Origin: Halocatena halophila
Lineage (GTDB): Archaea > Halobacteriota > Halobacteria > Halobacteriales > Haloarculaceae
DNA length: 64,000 nucleotides
Direction of reading: 5' to 3'
Assembly (NCBI GenBank): GCA_027563145.1
Contig: CP071306.1
Coordinates: forward strand, 868,001 to 932,000
This document shows, piece after piece, positions 37,481 to 44,399 of the stretch; position 1 is the stretch's first letter; each line of letters starts with the position of its first letter. Below the pieces are notes generated by a model. The model saw only the letters and a list, made by a program, of their open reading frames with translations. It had not been told where the DNA came from and ran no database searches. The position numbers and the translations under genes were made by a program.

Positions 37481-37617
37481 GGGAACGCCAGTCGGTGAGA
37501 TTCGCGCGTGCACTGAAACGCGCCGGGTGCCACAAACACCCGACGCTGGGGTTCCCATGCGGATGGTAACCCATGAAGGGAATAACGCTGCGGTACTGTA
37601 ATCCTGTCGTATCGTCA
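37481..37617 (+). ncRNA. predicted structured RNA leader A, copy 1
   Basis: Starting at the expected transcription start, a multibranched fold can be drawn. P1 pairs GGGAAC (37481-37486) with GTTCCC (37551-37556). P2 pairs CCAG (37488-37491) with CTGG (37546-37549). P3 is GCGCGT/ACGCGC (37504-37509/37518-37523). P4 is CGGGTG/CACCCG (37524-37529/37537-37542). A smaller ATGG/CCAT hairpin follows at 37563-37574. Copy 2 differs only in the P4 loop (and one base before the RNA), keeping all stems. No known riboswitch class is recognised with confidence. It leads into the micropeptide ATG at 37618. Confidence 0.6.
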
Positions 37618-37710
37618 ATGACTAGCACGCAGTGCGCTCGCTGCGGGCAGCCTGTCGCTCGGCCGCGCGCACACGCGACTGGCTGTCCATCGTGGAGGGT
37701 TGGTTCGTGA
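37618..37710 (+). CDS. 30-residue zinc-binding micropeptide, copy 1
   Basis: The 30-residue peptide begins M-T-S-T-Q-C-A-R-C-G-Q-P-V and contains C6-x2-C9-x9-H19-x3-C23, a possible single zinc site. It is nearly identical in copy 2 (Arg27 becomes Gly). The TGA stop overlaps the GTG start of the next gene as GTGA, suggesting translational coupling. Small CxxC proteins are common in haloarchaea. This one also begins directly after the structured leader, so it might serve as a regulatory leader peptide. Confidence 0.6.
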   Translation: MTSTQCARCGQPVARPRAHATGCPSWRVGS

Positions 37711-38231
37711 GTCTTCCACAGTTTAGCTTTCGAACGACGGATGGTCAGATCAGCACGCTTGCGGGGATCGAGGATCGTGCGGAGCTTTCCAGTGCGGAGT
37801 TGCACCATGTGGTGGATATCGCAGAGAACTGCTGGTGTCGGCCGTGTCAATCGACGGAGTGTACGCACAGCCGCCAGGTTGAGGAGGTTTTGGCGATTGC
37901 TGATCTGAGCGAGCGTTCGAACGGTGGGCTTGATGAGCTTCCGTCGCTTGATCGAATTACTCGGTTTCGATCGCAGGGTGAGACGATCTACACCGCCTGG
38001 TTCGATAATGATGCTCGGTTGCGGGCGCATGAGCAGCGGAGCGGGGACGTTACTTTGTTGGCGTTTTCTCCAGATCGTCCGGAGGATCCTGCACGGGCAC
38101 AAGCCCAGGATGAGGCTGTCTCGGCTGCCAGTTGTTTGCTAGAGGCTGTCGTTCCGTTCTGTGAGGCGCGGTCGACCGAGGAACTTCCCGTGATCCTTGA
38201 GCTACTGGTTTCACCAGCACACGACAACTAA
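37707..38231 (+). CDS. Cys-rich protein of unknown function, unit A copy 1
   Basis: A 174-residue protein from the GTG at 37707 (M-S-L-P-Q-F-S-F). A Cys/His cluster, C42-x-C44-x2-C47-x4-C52-x-H54 (C-W-C-R-P-C then E-C-T-H), probably binds zinc. The rest is acidic and soluble, with a final helix S-C-L-L-E-A-V-V-P-F-C-E. I do not recognise the family. The longer frame back to 37632 overlaps the micropeptide and is rejected. Substitutions against copy 2 are mostly synonymous, so the protein is under selection. Confidence 0.75.
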   Translation: MSLPQFSFRTTDGQISTLAGIEDRAELSSAELHHVVDIAENCWCRPCQSTECTHSRQVEEVLAIADLSERSNGGLDELPSLDRITRFRSQGETIYTAWFDNDARLRAHEQRSGDVTLLAFSPDRPEDPARAQAQDEAVSAASCLLEAVVPFCEARSTEELPVILELLVSPAHDN

Positions 38232-38306
38232 CCTCTCCCTCTTTCTTCGCAGTTTTCACTCAAAATGACTGGAAGAACGCCACACACCCACCAACAGACC
38301 GTCAAA

Positions 38307-38314
38307 TATTAATA
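38307..38314 (+). promoter_or_regulatory. TATA box of unit B copy 1
   Basis: TATTAATA about 30 bp before the conserved leader B. The same element is at 43514-43521 in copy 2. Confidence 0.45.
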
Positions 38315-38336
38315 GTGTTATTTTAATGTGATAGGA

Positions 38337-38417
38337 ATATACATGCGACTGGGACAAATCGGTTGCCCGGTTTCTTCAGACGTGTTAATGCACGTCCGAG
38401 GATGGGTTGGATTGAAA
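38337..38417 (+). ncRNA. predicted structured leader B, copy 1
   Basis: Two adjacent hairpins. The first has an outer stem CTGGG (38349-38353) paired with TTCAG (38375-38379) using G-U pairs, and an inner stem AAATCGG (38356-38362) with CCGGTTT (38367-38373) around a TTGC loop. The second pairs GACGTG (38379-38384) with CACGTC (38391-38396). Compared with copy 2, three pairs change between G-U and G-C without breaking a stem, and the second loop changes freely. This is what a conserved RNA fold would show. Confidence 0.6.
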
Positions 38418-38950
38418 ATGAATTTCAAACCTAACGAAATCGACGGCCGGAGCATGGTTAACTGTGATGGAACTAGCGACGTTGTCGGAACGCTCATCGC
38501 TGAGATCTCGGCGATCCGTGACGACCTCAATCGGCAGAACGAGCAGATCACCAGTCTACAGACGGAACTTGAACGAAAAGACGAACGAATCGATGATCTC
38601 GAAACCGAGGTGCAGTCGTAATGCGAGACGGACGAACGGGACAAAGCAGACATTAGACAGGACGTGACTGAGAATACACGACAGACGGAGGAAACTAGCG
38701 CCCTCACCGAAGCAGTTGCCCGGAAACTCGAAACGATCGACAGGAGCACGCAACGTACGCCGCTCGAACAGATCGTTCGACTACCAGACGAGATAATTCA
38801 CCGAGCGAAGCTGACCGCGAATCAACGCTGAGCACGGACAGTCGCGATGGACATTGGCAAACTTGCCACGACAGTACCGTCCGGCAAGCGGTTGGATTCG
38901 ACGACAAGCAAAGATTAGCTCGAACATGAATACGGGTCAGCCCACGACCA
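38418..38950 (+). pseudogene. decayed coiled-coil protein gene, unit B copy 1
   Basis: Homologous to the intact gene at 43626. The first 67 codons are open (K-P-N-E-I-D-G-R-S and a coiled coil), then TAA at 38619-38621 stops it. The same frame continues as recognisable homology (D-K-A-D-I-R-Q-D-V-T-E-N). One extra A near 38820 shifts the frame in the conserved L-T-A-N-Q-R block, and homology ends near 38950 at GCCCACGACCA, where cydB-like sequence begins. A 67-residue N-terminal peptide could still be made. Confidence 0.8.
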
Positions 38951-39354
38951 TCACACTCGCCGGCGTTCTCGGCGGGCTGGTGATTGTTGCCTTCACCGTG
39001 TTCGATGGGGTCGCGTTTCTCGTCTTGCTCGGACTCACGCTCGGTGTGATTCACGCGACGTCAGGGGCGCTATTCACGACGGTCGTAATTGTCTGTGTAC
39101 TCGGGACGGTCGGGCTGGCCGGTGGCTACGTTCTGGCACTCAGGCGTGGGCGGCCGGTGCTCGCCTTCGTCGCGGTTGCTGGCGTCGTCGTTGCCGTTCT
39201 CGGTGTGTTCGCCAGCGGTGCATACCCGTACATCGATCGTGGGGCCGGTCTGACCATCGAGAGTGCGTTCGTTTCGCCGCTGATGGCGAATTTCATGACG
39301 ATCGCTACGAGTCTGTTGCTCCCGCTCGTGCTGTCGTACTTTGTCGTTCTCTAA
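38926..39354 (+). pseudogene. C-terminal cytochrome bd oxidase subunit II (CydB) fragment
   Basis: A 142-residue frame with about four membrane helices. The C-terminal half fits the end of CydB: R-R-G-R-P-V-L-A-F-V-A-V then G-A-Y-P-Y-I, L-T-I-E-S-A and M-A-N-F-M-T-I-A...L-L-P-L-V-L-S-Y. Full CydB is over 330 residues and needs CydA, which is not here. The first eight codons (M-N-T-G-Q-P-T-T) come from the decayed unit B sequence, so this is a chimeric join, probably left by a deletion. Confidence 0.6.
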
Positions 39355-39764
39355 AGTGCGTTCAGTAGTCCGATCAAGAGCGAGGAATCCTACGGGTGAG
39401 GTGATCGTAGAACGTGTTGAAAGACCGGTTTGAATTCTCTTTGTTGTTCATTGCTGGCAGATGTCGTCACTGAAAGCGTTCCCGAAGCAGTCGGGCAGTA
39501 TCCGATCAGCACGCTTTGCCAGTTCGGAGAGGGGATACCAGCGAATAGAGGATTTGACTGGTGGGAACACTGAGGTGAATCGCGCAACTCTGATCCAAGT
39601 TTGTTTATTTGGGTTAGTTTATCGACGTTCCACGGATACACACAAACGATTCACCACTTGGAGAAGGCCATCATAATATATGATAGATTACCCCATATGA
39701 TATTTATTCGAATAGTTAAATATAAATGTAATAGGATCTAATAAACCAATTGAAGTGGAAATAA
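39355..39764. other. gene-poor stretch between cydB fragment and Tat protein
   Basis: No supported gene. A 38-codon plus-strand frame near 39455-39570 (with E-A-V-G-Q-Y-P-I-S-T-L-C-Q-F-G-E) is open without a start and may be a remnant. The end, from 39670, becomes very AT-rich and holds the promoter of the Tat-exported protein, with a TATA-like TTAAATATAA at about 39715-39725. Confidence 0.5.
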
Positions 39765-40628
39765 ATGAGTAAAGATAACCTATCGCGGAGAACGGTCTTG
39801 AAACGATCTTCAGCTATGCTAGGAGCAATTGGTATCTCATCTGGTGTAGTTAGTGCGGAAGAATTTAGTGATACAGAAAGTAATGGGCATTCTACAAGCG
39901 TTGAAATAAGTGTGGGTGCTGGAAACTCCGGAATGTCCAAGTCAGAACGTGACGATTATATTGAACGTATGAGAGACCGTTACAACGACTTGGTGGTACA
40001 GGGGATCCCACGTAAAACCGACGATAACTCCTCAAATGACGATATATCAATAAAGCAAGAGAACCCAACTCAAGTCGATGGAGCCTTAGTGGGATCGTGG
40101 GACGAACATCTTGAGGTAACGGATTCCTTTGGAACGGTAGTTGTTGAGTCTGATCATCTTGTTGACGAATATAAGACGGATGTCGTCAATAGTTCTGGAG
40201 AAAGGTATTATCTCTATAATTATTGGGTATCGGGACAGTCAAGGGATTATTGGGACTGGACAGGAAACTTATGGAATATGTACAATCATGTCAAATTTCG
40301 GAATTCAGAGCTCAAAAGATATAAACCGAATGGAGATATAAAAAGAAACGGCCAGAAAGTGTCTGTCTCAGTTGGTGTATCTGCGGGGTCTGGTGGTTAC
40401 GGTGGGAGTGCCGCGATTGGTACTGAGTTTTATCTTAATCAGGACACAGTCCGTCCTCATCCAAGTCGTACTTCTTTCGGATCGGATGAATTTGCGGCAC
40501 AGTGGATTGGAGATTATGAAGGTACCCAAGGATTTAATGGTGTAGCAGCTACGGCGCGACCAGATGGTGAATCGCGTGATCTTAATATTAAATACTATAT
40601 CAAAGGAGGGAAGTATAAGAAAGGGTAG
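39765..40628 (+). CDS. Tat-exported protein of unknown function
   Basis: A 287-residue protein with a twin-arginine signal (N-L-S-R-R-T-V-L-K-R, then a hydrophobic run ending V-V-S-A-E), so it should be exported folded. The mature part is polar, rich in Asp, Ser, Tyr and Trp, with no Cys that I see and no membrane helix. Segments are Y-Y-L-Y-N-Y-W-V-S, a Gly/Ser/Val run near residues 203-222 (V-S-V-S-V-G-V-S-A-G-S-G-G-Y-G-G) and a basic tail Y-K-K-G. Codon use is AT-rich, unlike flanking genes, pointing to transfer. Family not recognised. A secreted antagonist (halocin-like) is only a guess. Confidence 0.65.
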   Translation: MSKDNLSRRTVLKRSSAMLGAIGISSGVVSAEEFSDTESNGHSTSVEISVGAGNSGMSKSERDDYIERMRDRYNDLVVQGIPRKTDDNSSNDDISIKQENPTQVDGALVGSWDEHLEVTDSFGTVVVESDHLVDEYKTDVVNSSGERYYLYNYWVSGQSRDYWDWTGNLWNMYNHVKFRNSELKRYKPNGDIKRNGQKVSVSVGVSAGSGGYGGSAAIGTEFYLNQDTVRPHPSRTSFGSDEFAAQWIGDYEGTQGFNGVAATARPDGESRDLNIKYYIKGGKYKKG

Positions 40629-40892
40629 CTAATCTGCAAAGAGTAAGGGTTAGGTATTCCACCACATCACTAAATAATTATTAGTAGATTTTCTTATTAT
40701 TGAACCTCTTCAATCTGTTCCTCCCCATTAAGCGCTTGATGGAGTCTTAAATGATTATGTTTGAGTCTAAACTGTCCAGAGTCCAAATCCCACCAGAGAC
40801 AATCAAATATCCGATATCAATCTAATCTTATTTTCTAGAATTAATATGTGGACTTTATTCATTGGTGTGTATAATTACTGTATTGTGGGATA

Positions 40893-41168
40893 TTATTGTT
40901 CGGAAAGTTGCTGTCCTCGGACGATAACATATATGAGAGCGTTTCCAATGCCAGTGATAGCAAATACCAAACCAAGAGTATTACCTAGCCACGAGAATAA
41001 ACTTTCTGTGGAATATCCTATGTTTGCAACTCCGAATATTCCAATAAATGCGAAGGTGCTCCAAAATATGAGAATAACAGCAATATATACGCCTTCTCGG
41101 AGCATCTCTCGAAGATCGATAGGCCGATAATCGGGATCAGTTGCCATATGGATCAATTCGTATTCCAC
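40893..41168 (-). CDS. small two-helix membrane protein
   Basis: A 91-residue protein with helices at about residues 25-50 (V-Y-I-A-V-I-L-I-F-W-S-T-F-A-F-I-G-I-F) and 60-82. The N-terminus is cytoplasmic-looking and charged. AT-rich like its neighbour. It faces the Tat-exported protein gene, 264 bp away, with convergent direction. An immunity or anchoring role is possible but unsupported. Confidence 0.5.
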   Translation of the reverse strand: MEYELIHMATDPDYRPIDLREMLREGVYIAVILIFWSTFAFIGIFGVANIGYSTESLFSWLGNTLGLVFAITGIGNALIYVIVRGQQLSEQ

Positions 41169-41709
41169 TCATATATATATTTACCTTGGGATGATTCATG
41201 AGTGTACACATTAAATATAATATCTCATATCTAAATTATTTTATTCTCATTGCTCGTTCTCTGCGTACTTGCTCTAAGAGTTGGAGTCTGAATGCCAATC
41301 CAGCATATCAATATGGAATATTATTTATCAGACATTTATTGTAATAAATAACTTCATTCAGAATACAATATAAAGATGTGGTCACATAAATTAATCTGAG
41401 AATAATACCTCAGTTATAGTGAAAATGAAGAGATGGATCTCTAGATATATTTACCATGTGTTAGATTAGAAACTCGGTGGTATCACATAGGCCAGATTTA
41501 TCTCAAAATAATTTGATTAAATTAATATTTCCATCTGTATATACCGGACTCTCTTACGGACAATCTTACCGCGTTATTGGAGCACATATATCAGGTATCT
41601 AATTCCATGGTTGTCGTATCGCTATTCATAGACACTCCAACATTCGCAACGCTTCCGTGAAGCATAAGTAAACGGTGTAGTACAGCCATACTGAGCGACA
41701 ATACGGACG
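41169..41709. other. AT-rich gene-free stretch before unit A copy 2
   Basis: No gene is supported over about 540 bp. It is strongly AT-rich to about 41590. From 41620 to 41706 the minus strand stays open (R-T-V-R-I-V-A-Q-Y-G-C-T-T-P-F) up to the edge of unit A copy 2, a possible remnant of an interrupted gene. Confidence 0.5.
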
Positions 41710-41756
41710 GTTCGGAACTGACACAGATCAACCCAATTTACTAACACATACGAAAG

Positions 41757-41763
41757 TTTATAA
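41757..41763 (+). promoter_or_regulatory. TATA box of unit A copy 2
   Basis: TTTATAA, 28 bp before the predicted RNA 5' stem, exactly as in copy 1. Confidence 0.55.
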
Positions 41764-41787
41764 TCCAGTGGGTTGGCACAACCAACT

Positions 41788-41923
41788 GGGAACGCCAGTC
41801 GGTGAGATTCGCGCGTGCACTGAAACGCGCCGGGTGTTGGCGCACCCGACGCTGGGGTTCCCATGCGGATGGTAACCCATGAAGGGAATAACGCTGCGGT
41901 ACTGTAATCCTGTCGTATCGTCA
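41788..41923 (+). ncRNA. predicted structured RNA leader A, copy 2
   Basis: Same fold as copy 1: GGGAAC (41788-41793) with GTTCCC (41857-41862), CCAG/CTGG, GCGCGT/ACGCGC, and CGGGTG (41831-41836) with CACCCG (41843-41848). The P4 loop is TTGGCG here against seven different bases in copy 1, while the stem is unchanged. The downstream part to the micropeptide ATG is identical in both copies. Confidence 0.6.
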
Positions 41924-42016
41924 ATGACTAGCACGCAGTGCGCTCGCTGCGGGCAGCCTGTCGCTCGGCCGCGCGCACACGCGACTGGCTGTCCATCGTG
42001 GGGGGTTGGGTCGTGA
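41924..42016 (+). CDS. 30-residue zinc-binding micropeptide, copy 2
   Basis: Same peptide as at 37618 with one change (Gly27 for Arg). The Cys/His positions C6, C9, H19 and C23 are kept. The stop overlaps the next start as GTGA. Confidence 0.6.
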   Translation: MTSTQCARCGQPVARPRAHATGCPSWGVGS

Positions 42017-42537
42017 GTCTCCCACAGTTTAGCTTTCGAACGACGGATGGTCAGATCAGCACGCTTGCGGGGATCGAGGATCGTGCGGAGCTTTCGAGTG
42101 CGGAGTTGCACCATGTGGTGGATATCGCCGAGAACTGCTGGTGTCGGCCGTGTCAATCGACGGAGTGTACGCACAGCCGCCAGGTTGAGGAGGTTTTGGC
42201 GATTGCTGATCTGAGCGAGCGTTCGAGTGGTCAACCGGATGAGCTTCCGTCGCTCGATCGGATTACTCGGTTTCGCTCGCAGGGCGAGACGATCTACACC
42301 GCCTGGTTCGATAATGATGCGCGGTTGCGTGCACATGAGCAGCGGAGCGGTGACGTTACCCTGTTGGCGTTTTCTCCAGATCGTCCGGAGGATCCTGCAC
42401 GGGCACAAACCCAGGATGAGGCTGTCTCGGCTGCCAGTTGTTTGCTAGAGGCTGTCGTTCCGTTCTGTGAGGCTCGGTCAACCGAGGAGCTACCAGCGCT
42501 TCTCAAGCTGTTGGTCTCTCCAGCGCACGACAACTAA
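42013..42537 (+). CDS. Cys-rich protein of unknown function, unit A copy 2
   Basis: A 174-residue paralogue of the protein at 37707. The Cys/His cluster (C42, C44, C47, C52, H54) and surrounding residues are unchanged. Differences cluster in a short loop (S-S-G-Q-P-D against S-N-G-G-L-D) and near the C-terminus (L-P-A-L-L-K-L against L-P-V-I-L-E-L). Most nucleotide changes are synonymous. Unknown family. Confidence 0.75.
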   Translation: MSLPQFSFRTTDGQISTLAGIEDRAELSSAELHHVVDIAENCWCRPCQSTECTHSRQVEEVLAIADLSERSSGQPDELPSLDRITRFRSQGETIYTAWFDNDARLRAHEQRSGDVTLLAFSPDRPEDPARAQTQDEAVSAASCLLEAVVPFCEARSTEELPALLKLLVSPAHDN

Positions 42538-42539
42538 CC

Positions 42540-42737
42540 ATCCACGTCGGATTTTTGAAACCGTGTGTGGCTAGGATCATCCACCGCGAGCGAGTCACGA
42601 AATAAGCCTAAATCGTCCGGGTGGAGCATCTTCATTCCGTCCATCGCGATAGCATCGGTGTAAGTTCGCTTCAATTCTACTAGGGGAGTTCTGTAGCTAT
42701 GTGCGTAGTTCGCGAGGAAAATCGTCCCAGCACTATC
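42540..42737 (-). pseudogene. decayed haloarchaeal gene fragment next to unit A copy 2
   Basis: A 66-codon open frame without a start: G-T-I-F-L-A-N-Y-A-H-S-Y-R-T-P-L-V-E-L-K then M-K-M-L-H-P-D-D-L-G-L-F-R-D-S-L. It looks like real protein sequence but begins after a stop and is cut at the unit A boundary. A second, more degenerate trace of the same Y-R-T-x-L-V-x-L motif is read on the minus strand near 43185-43245. Family unknown to me. Confidence 0.45.
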
Positions 42738-42757
42738 TCAGTTTAGTTTGGAATGAA

Positions 42758-42994
42758 TTAGTCAATAATTGCGAGGAGTATTATCCCTATAAACGCTGTC
42801 GCCATTGTTGACAATAACATCACGCTAGTAGTGGATAGGTTGAATATATAATACGATTCAGAAATGTAAATTCCTAAAATCGCGCCAAAAAACGATAATA
42901 ATGCACTAGATATAGCAGCCCGCAGTTTGTGATTCCACACTTTTATGCTAGGCGTTAGCAATCGTTTTTTAATTTTCTTTGATAAATATGGCAT
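42758..42994 (-). CDS. small two-helix membrane protein
   Basis: A 78-residue protein with a basic N-terminus (S-K-K-I-K-K-R-L-L) and two hydrophobic segments (about residues 27-48 and 56-77). Strongly AT-rich codons set it apart from the core genome. No family recognised. It sits inside the gap between units A2 and B2. Confidence 0.45.
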   Translation of the reverse strand: MPYLSKKIKKRLLTPSIKVWNHKLRAAISSALLSFFGAILGIYISESYYIFNLSTTSVMLLSTMATAFIGIILLAIID

Positions 42995-43505
42995 ACTTCG
43001 CCATTGTTCCCCTTCCTAATGAATAGTTCGGCCATCTAGCTGCTGAAAATTGAGTTTATAAAACAGCGATATATTGTTTTAGTTATAAATATAAGAATGC
43101 CTTTCCCTGCTTCGAGATGGCCAGGATATTTTTCAGAGTAGACGGACCAACTATATGGAGTGCTAGCATAGTACAAAGATACTCCACCGTTTTCTACCGA
43201 TTCAACCCTACTAGGGTAGTTCTGTAACGGTAGTCAATCAGCGGTATACAGCCCTTCTACTTAGTACTGCCGAGGCGATTTGACCACAGCCCCCCAATAG
43301 CCCCTACACCCCCGGGGGGTCTGTGGTAAATGACTGTTAGATGACCATAGAATCTTCTCGCAGATCACTGACCGATCTGGTCTGCCAACCTTAGAGCTTC
43401 GACTGAAGCGTAGATCGGATGCCCTTCAGTGAAAATCCAACACGAGCGCAGCCACAGTTTTCAATCAATACAACTGTCATACCCTCCAACATTTCTATCT
43501 AAATT
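42995..43505. other. gene-free stretch between units A2 and B2
   Basis: No gene is supported. It holds a degenerate trace of the Y-R-T-x-L-V motif (minus strand, near 43185-43245) and a long GC-rich hairpin at 43283-43327. Confidence 0.5.
43283..43327. repeat. 13-bp stem hairpin in the accessory island
   Basis: ACCACAGCCCCCC (43283-43295) pairs with GGGGGGTCTGTGGT (43314-43327) with a single bulged T, leaving an 18-base loop. No T-run follows on either strand. It is unlike the AT-rich surroundings and could be a recombination or processing site. Confidence 0.7.
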
Positions 43506-43513
43506 CCATCACA

Positions 43514-43521
43514 TATTAATA
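43514..43521 (+). promoter_or_regulatory. TATA box of unit B copy 2
   Basis: TATTAATA about 30 bp before the conserved leader B, matching copy 1. Confidence 0.45.
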
Positions 43522-43543
43522 GTGGTATTTCGATGTGGTAGGT

Positions 43544-43625
43544 ATACACATCCGACTGGGATAAAACCGGTTGCCCGGTTTCCCCAGACGTGTAGACGCA
43601 CGTCCGAGGATGGGTCAGGATCAAA
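43544..43625 (+). ncRNA. predicted structured leader B, copy 2
   Basis: Hairpin 1: outer CTGGG (43556-43560) with CCCAG (43583-43587), inner AAACCGG (43564-43570) with CCGGTTT (43575-43581), loop TTGC. Hairpin 2: GACGTG (43587-43592) with CACGTC (43599-43604). All pairs are Watson-Crick here where copy 1 has three G-U pairs. The ATG of the coiled-coil gene follows 21 bases later. Confidence 0.6.
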
Positions 43626-44399
43626 ATGGTTCTGAAACCCAACGAAATCGACGGACGGAGTATAGATAACACTGATGAAACCAGCGAAGTTGTCGAGACG
43701 TGCCTCGACGCGATATCGGGCCTTCGCGACCAGCAAGCAGCGATGCTCAAGACGATCGAATCACAAAGCGAGCGAATCGCCAAGCTGGAAGCAGAGCGCA
43801 CCCAGAAGGAAGAAACAAACGCAGAGTTGCACGAACGGATTGTGGAACTCGAAGACGAGCTCGAAGCCTATCGCGCAGCAAACGAACGGGACAAGGCCGA
43901 TATCAGACAGGACGTGACGGAGAACGCTCGTCAGACGGAGGCGTCAGAGAAACACACTGAGGCCGTTGCGCGGAAGGTCGAGACGCTTGATGGAAGCGAG
44001 CAACGGACGCCGCTGGAGCAGGTCGTTCGATTGCCAGAAGAGATTATTCATAAAGCGAAGCTGACGGCGAATCAGCGACGAGCCCGAGCGATCGCCATGG
44101 AGATCGGCGGACTGGCCACGACGGTCCCAAAAGGAAAGCGACTGGATTCAACGACGATCAAACAGGAGCTCAAACAAGCGTATGGAACGGCCCACGACCA
44201 GACGGTCGCCCGAGTGATGTCGTTCCTTGATCGACTGGGTGGTGATCGAACGGAGGTCGTCCACACCGGCAACGGAAAAGCGGTGATATTCGACGACTGG
44301 CTCGCGAGACGCCTCACAACCGCTGAACAGTTCACTGCGGATGCTGTTGATCGTGTCCTCACGAACGTTGTGAGCGTCACTCCCAGAACGGGCAGCTAA
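43626..44399 (+). CDS. coiled-coil protein with a winged-helix-like C-terminus, unit B copy 2
   Basis: A 257-residue protein. Residues 1-15 are the conserved K-P-N-E-I-D-G-R-S start. Residues 20-125 form a long charged coiled coil (Q-S-E-R-I-A-K-L-E-A-E, E-L-H-E-R-I-V-E-L-E-D-E-L). From about 135 the protein is globular and conserved in the decayed copy (T-P-L-E-Q-V-V-R-L-P-E-E-I-I-H-K-A-K). Residues 155-230 look like a winged-helix DNA-binding fold (A-R-A-I-A-M-E-I-G, T-I-K-Q-E-L, V-I-F-D-D-W-L). A DNA-binding or scaffold role is an inference; family unknown to me. Confidence 0.7.
   Translation: MVLKPNEIDGRSIDNTDETSEVVETCLDAISGLRDQQAAMLKTIESQSERIAKLEAERTQKEETNAELHERIVELEDELEAYRAANERDKADIRQDVTENARQTEASEKHTEAVARKVETLDGSEQRTPLEQVVRLPEEIIHKAKLTANQRRARAIAMEIGGLATTVPKGKRLDSTTIKQELKQAYGTAHDQTVARVMSFLDRLGGDRTEVVHTGNGKAVIFDDWLARRLTTAEQFTADAVDRVLTNVVSVTPRTGS

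Larger units (their letters stand above)
37403..38233 (+). repeat. unit A, copy 1 (RNA leader, micropeptide, Cys-rich protein)
   Basis: This stretch matches 41710-42539 almost end to end. Similarity starts abruptly at GTTCGGAACTG and ends just after the stop codon at AACTAACC. The two copies differ by one base in total length, inside a hairpin loop. The leader is nearly identical, while the coding part carries many mostly synonymous changes. No terminal inverted repeats or target duplication were seen, so it is a duplicated gene unit, not an obvious insertion sequence. Confidence 0.9.
41710..42539 (+). repeat. unit A, copy 2 (RNA leader, micropeptide, Cys-rich protein)
   Basis: Second copy of the 830-bp unit at 37403-38233, in the same orientation 4.3 kb away. 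The right edge exactly abuts a decayed reading frame on the other strand (42540-42737), which suggests the unit joined there by recombination or insertion. Confidence 0.9.

Noticed and set aside
37481..37617. Cobalamin-riboswitch resemblance of leader A (GGGAA, CGGTGAGATTC and ACTGTAAT pieces)
   Set aside because: The pieces are short and not spaced as in the known class, the full B12 box is missing, and the genes downstream have no cobalamin link. Only a covariance-model search could settle it.
37434..38102. Minus-strand frame of 222 residues over unit A (and its twin at 41758-42408)
   Set aside because: It is antisense to the leader and the Cys-rich gene. Substitutions between the copies fall at third positions of the plus-strand frame, not of this one.
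39355..39420. Possible IS200/IS605-type right end (GAGGAATCCTACGGGT)
   Set aside because: No TnpA or TnpB coding sequence is adjacent and the match is short.
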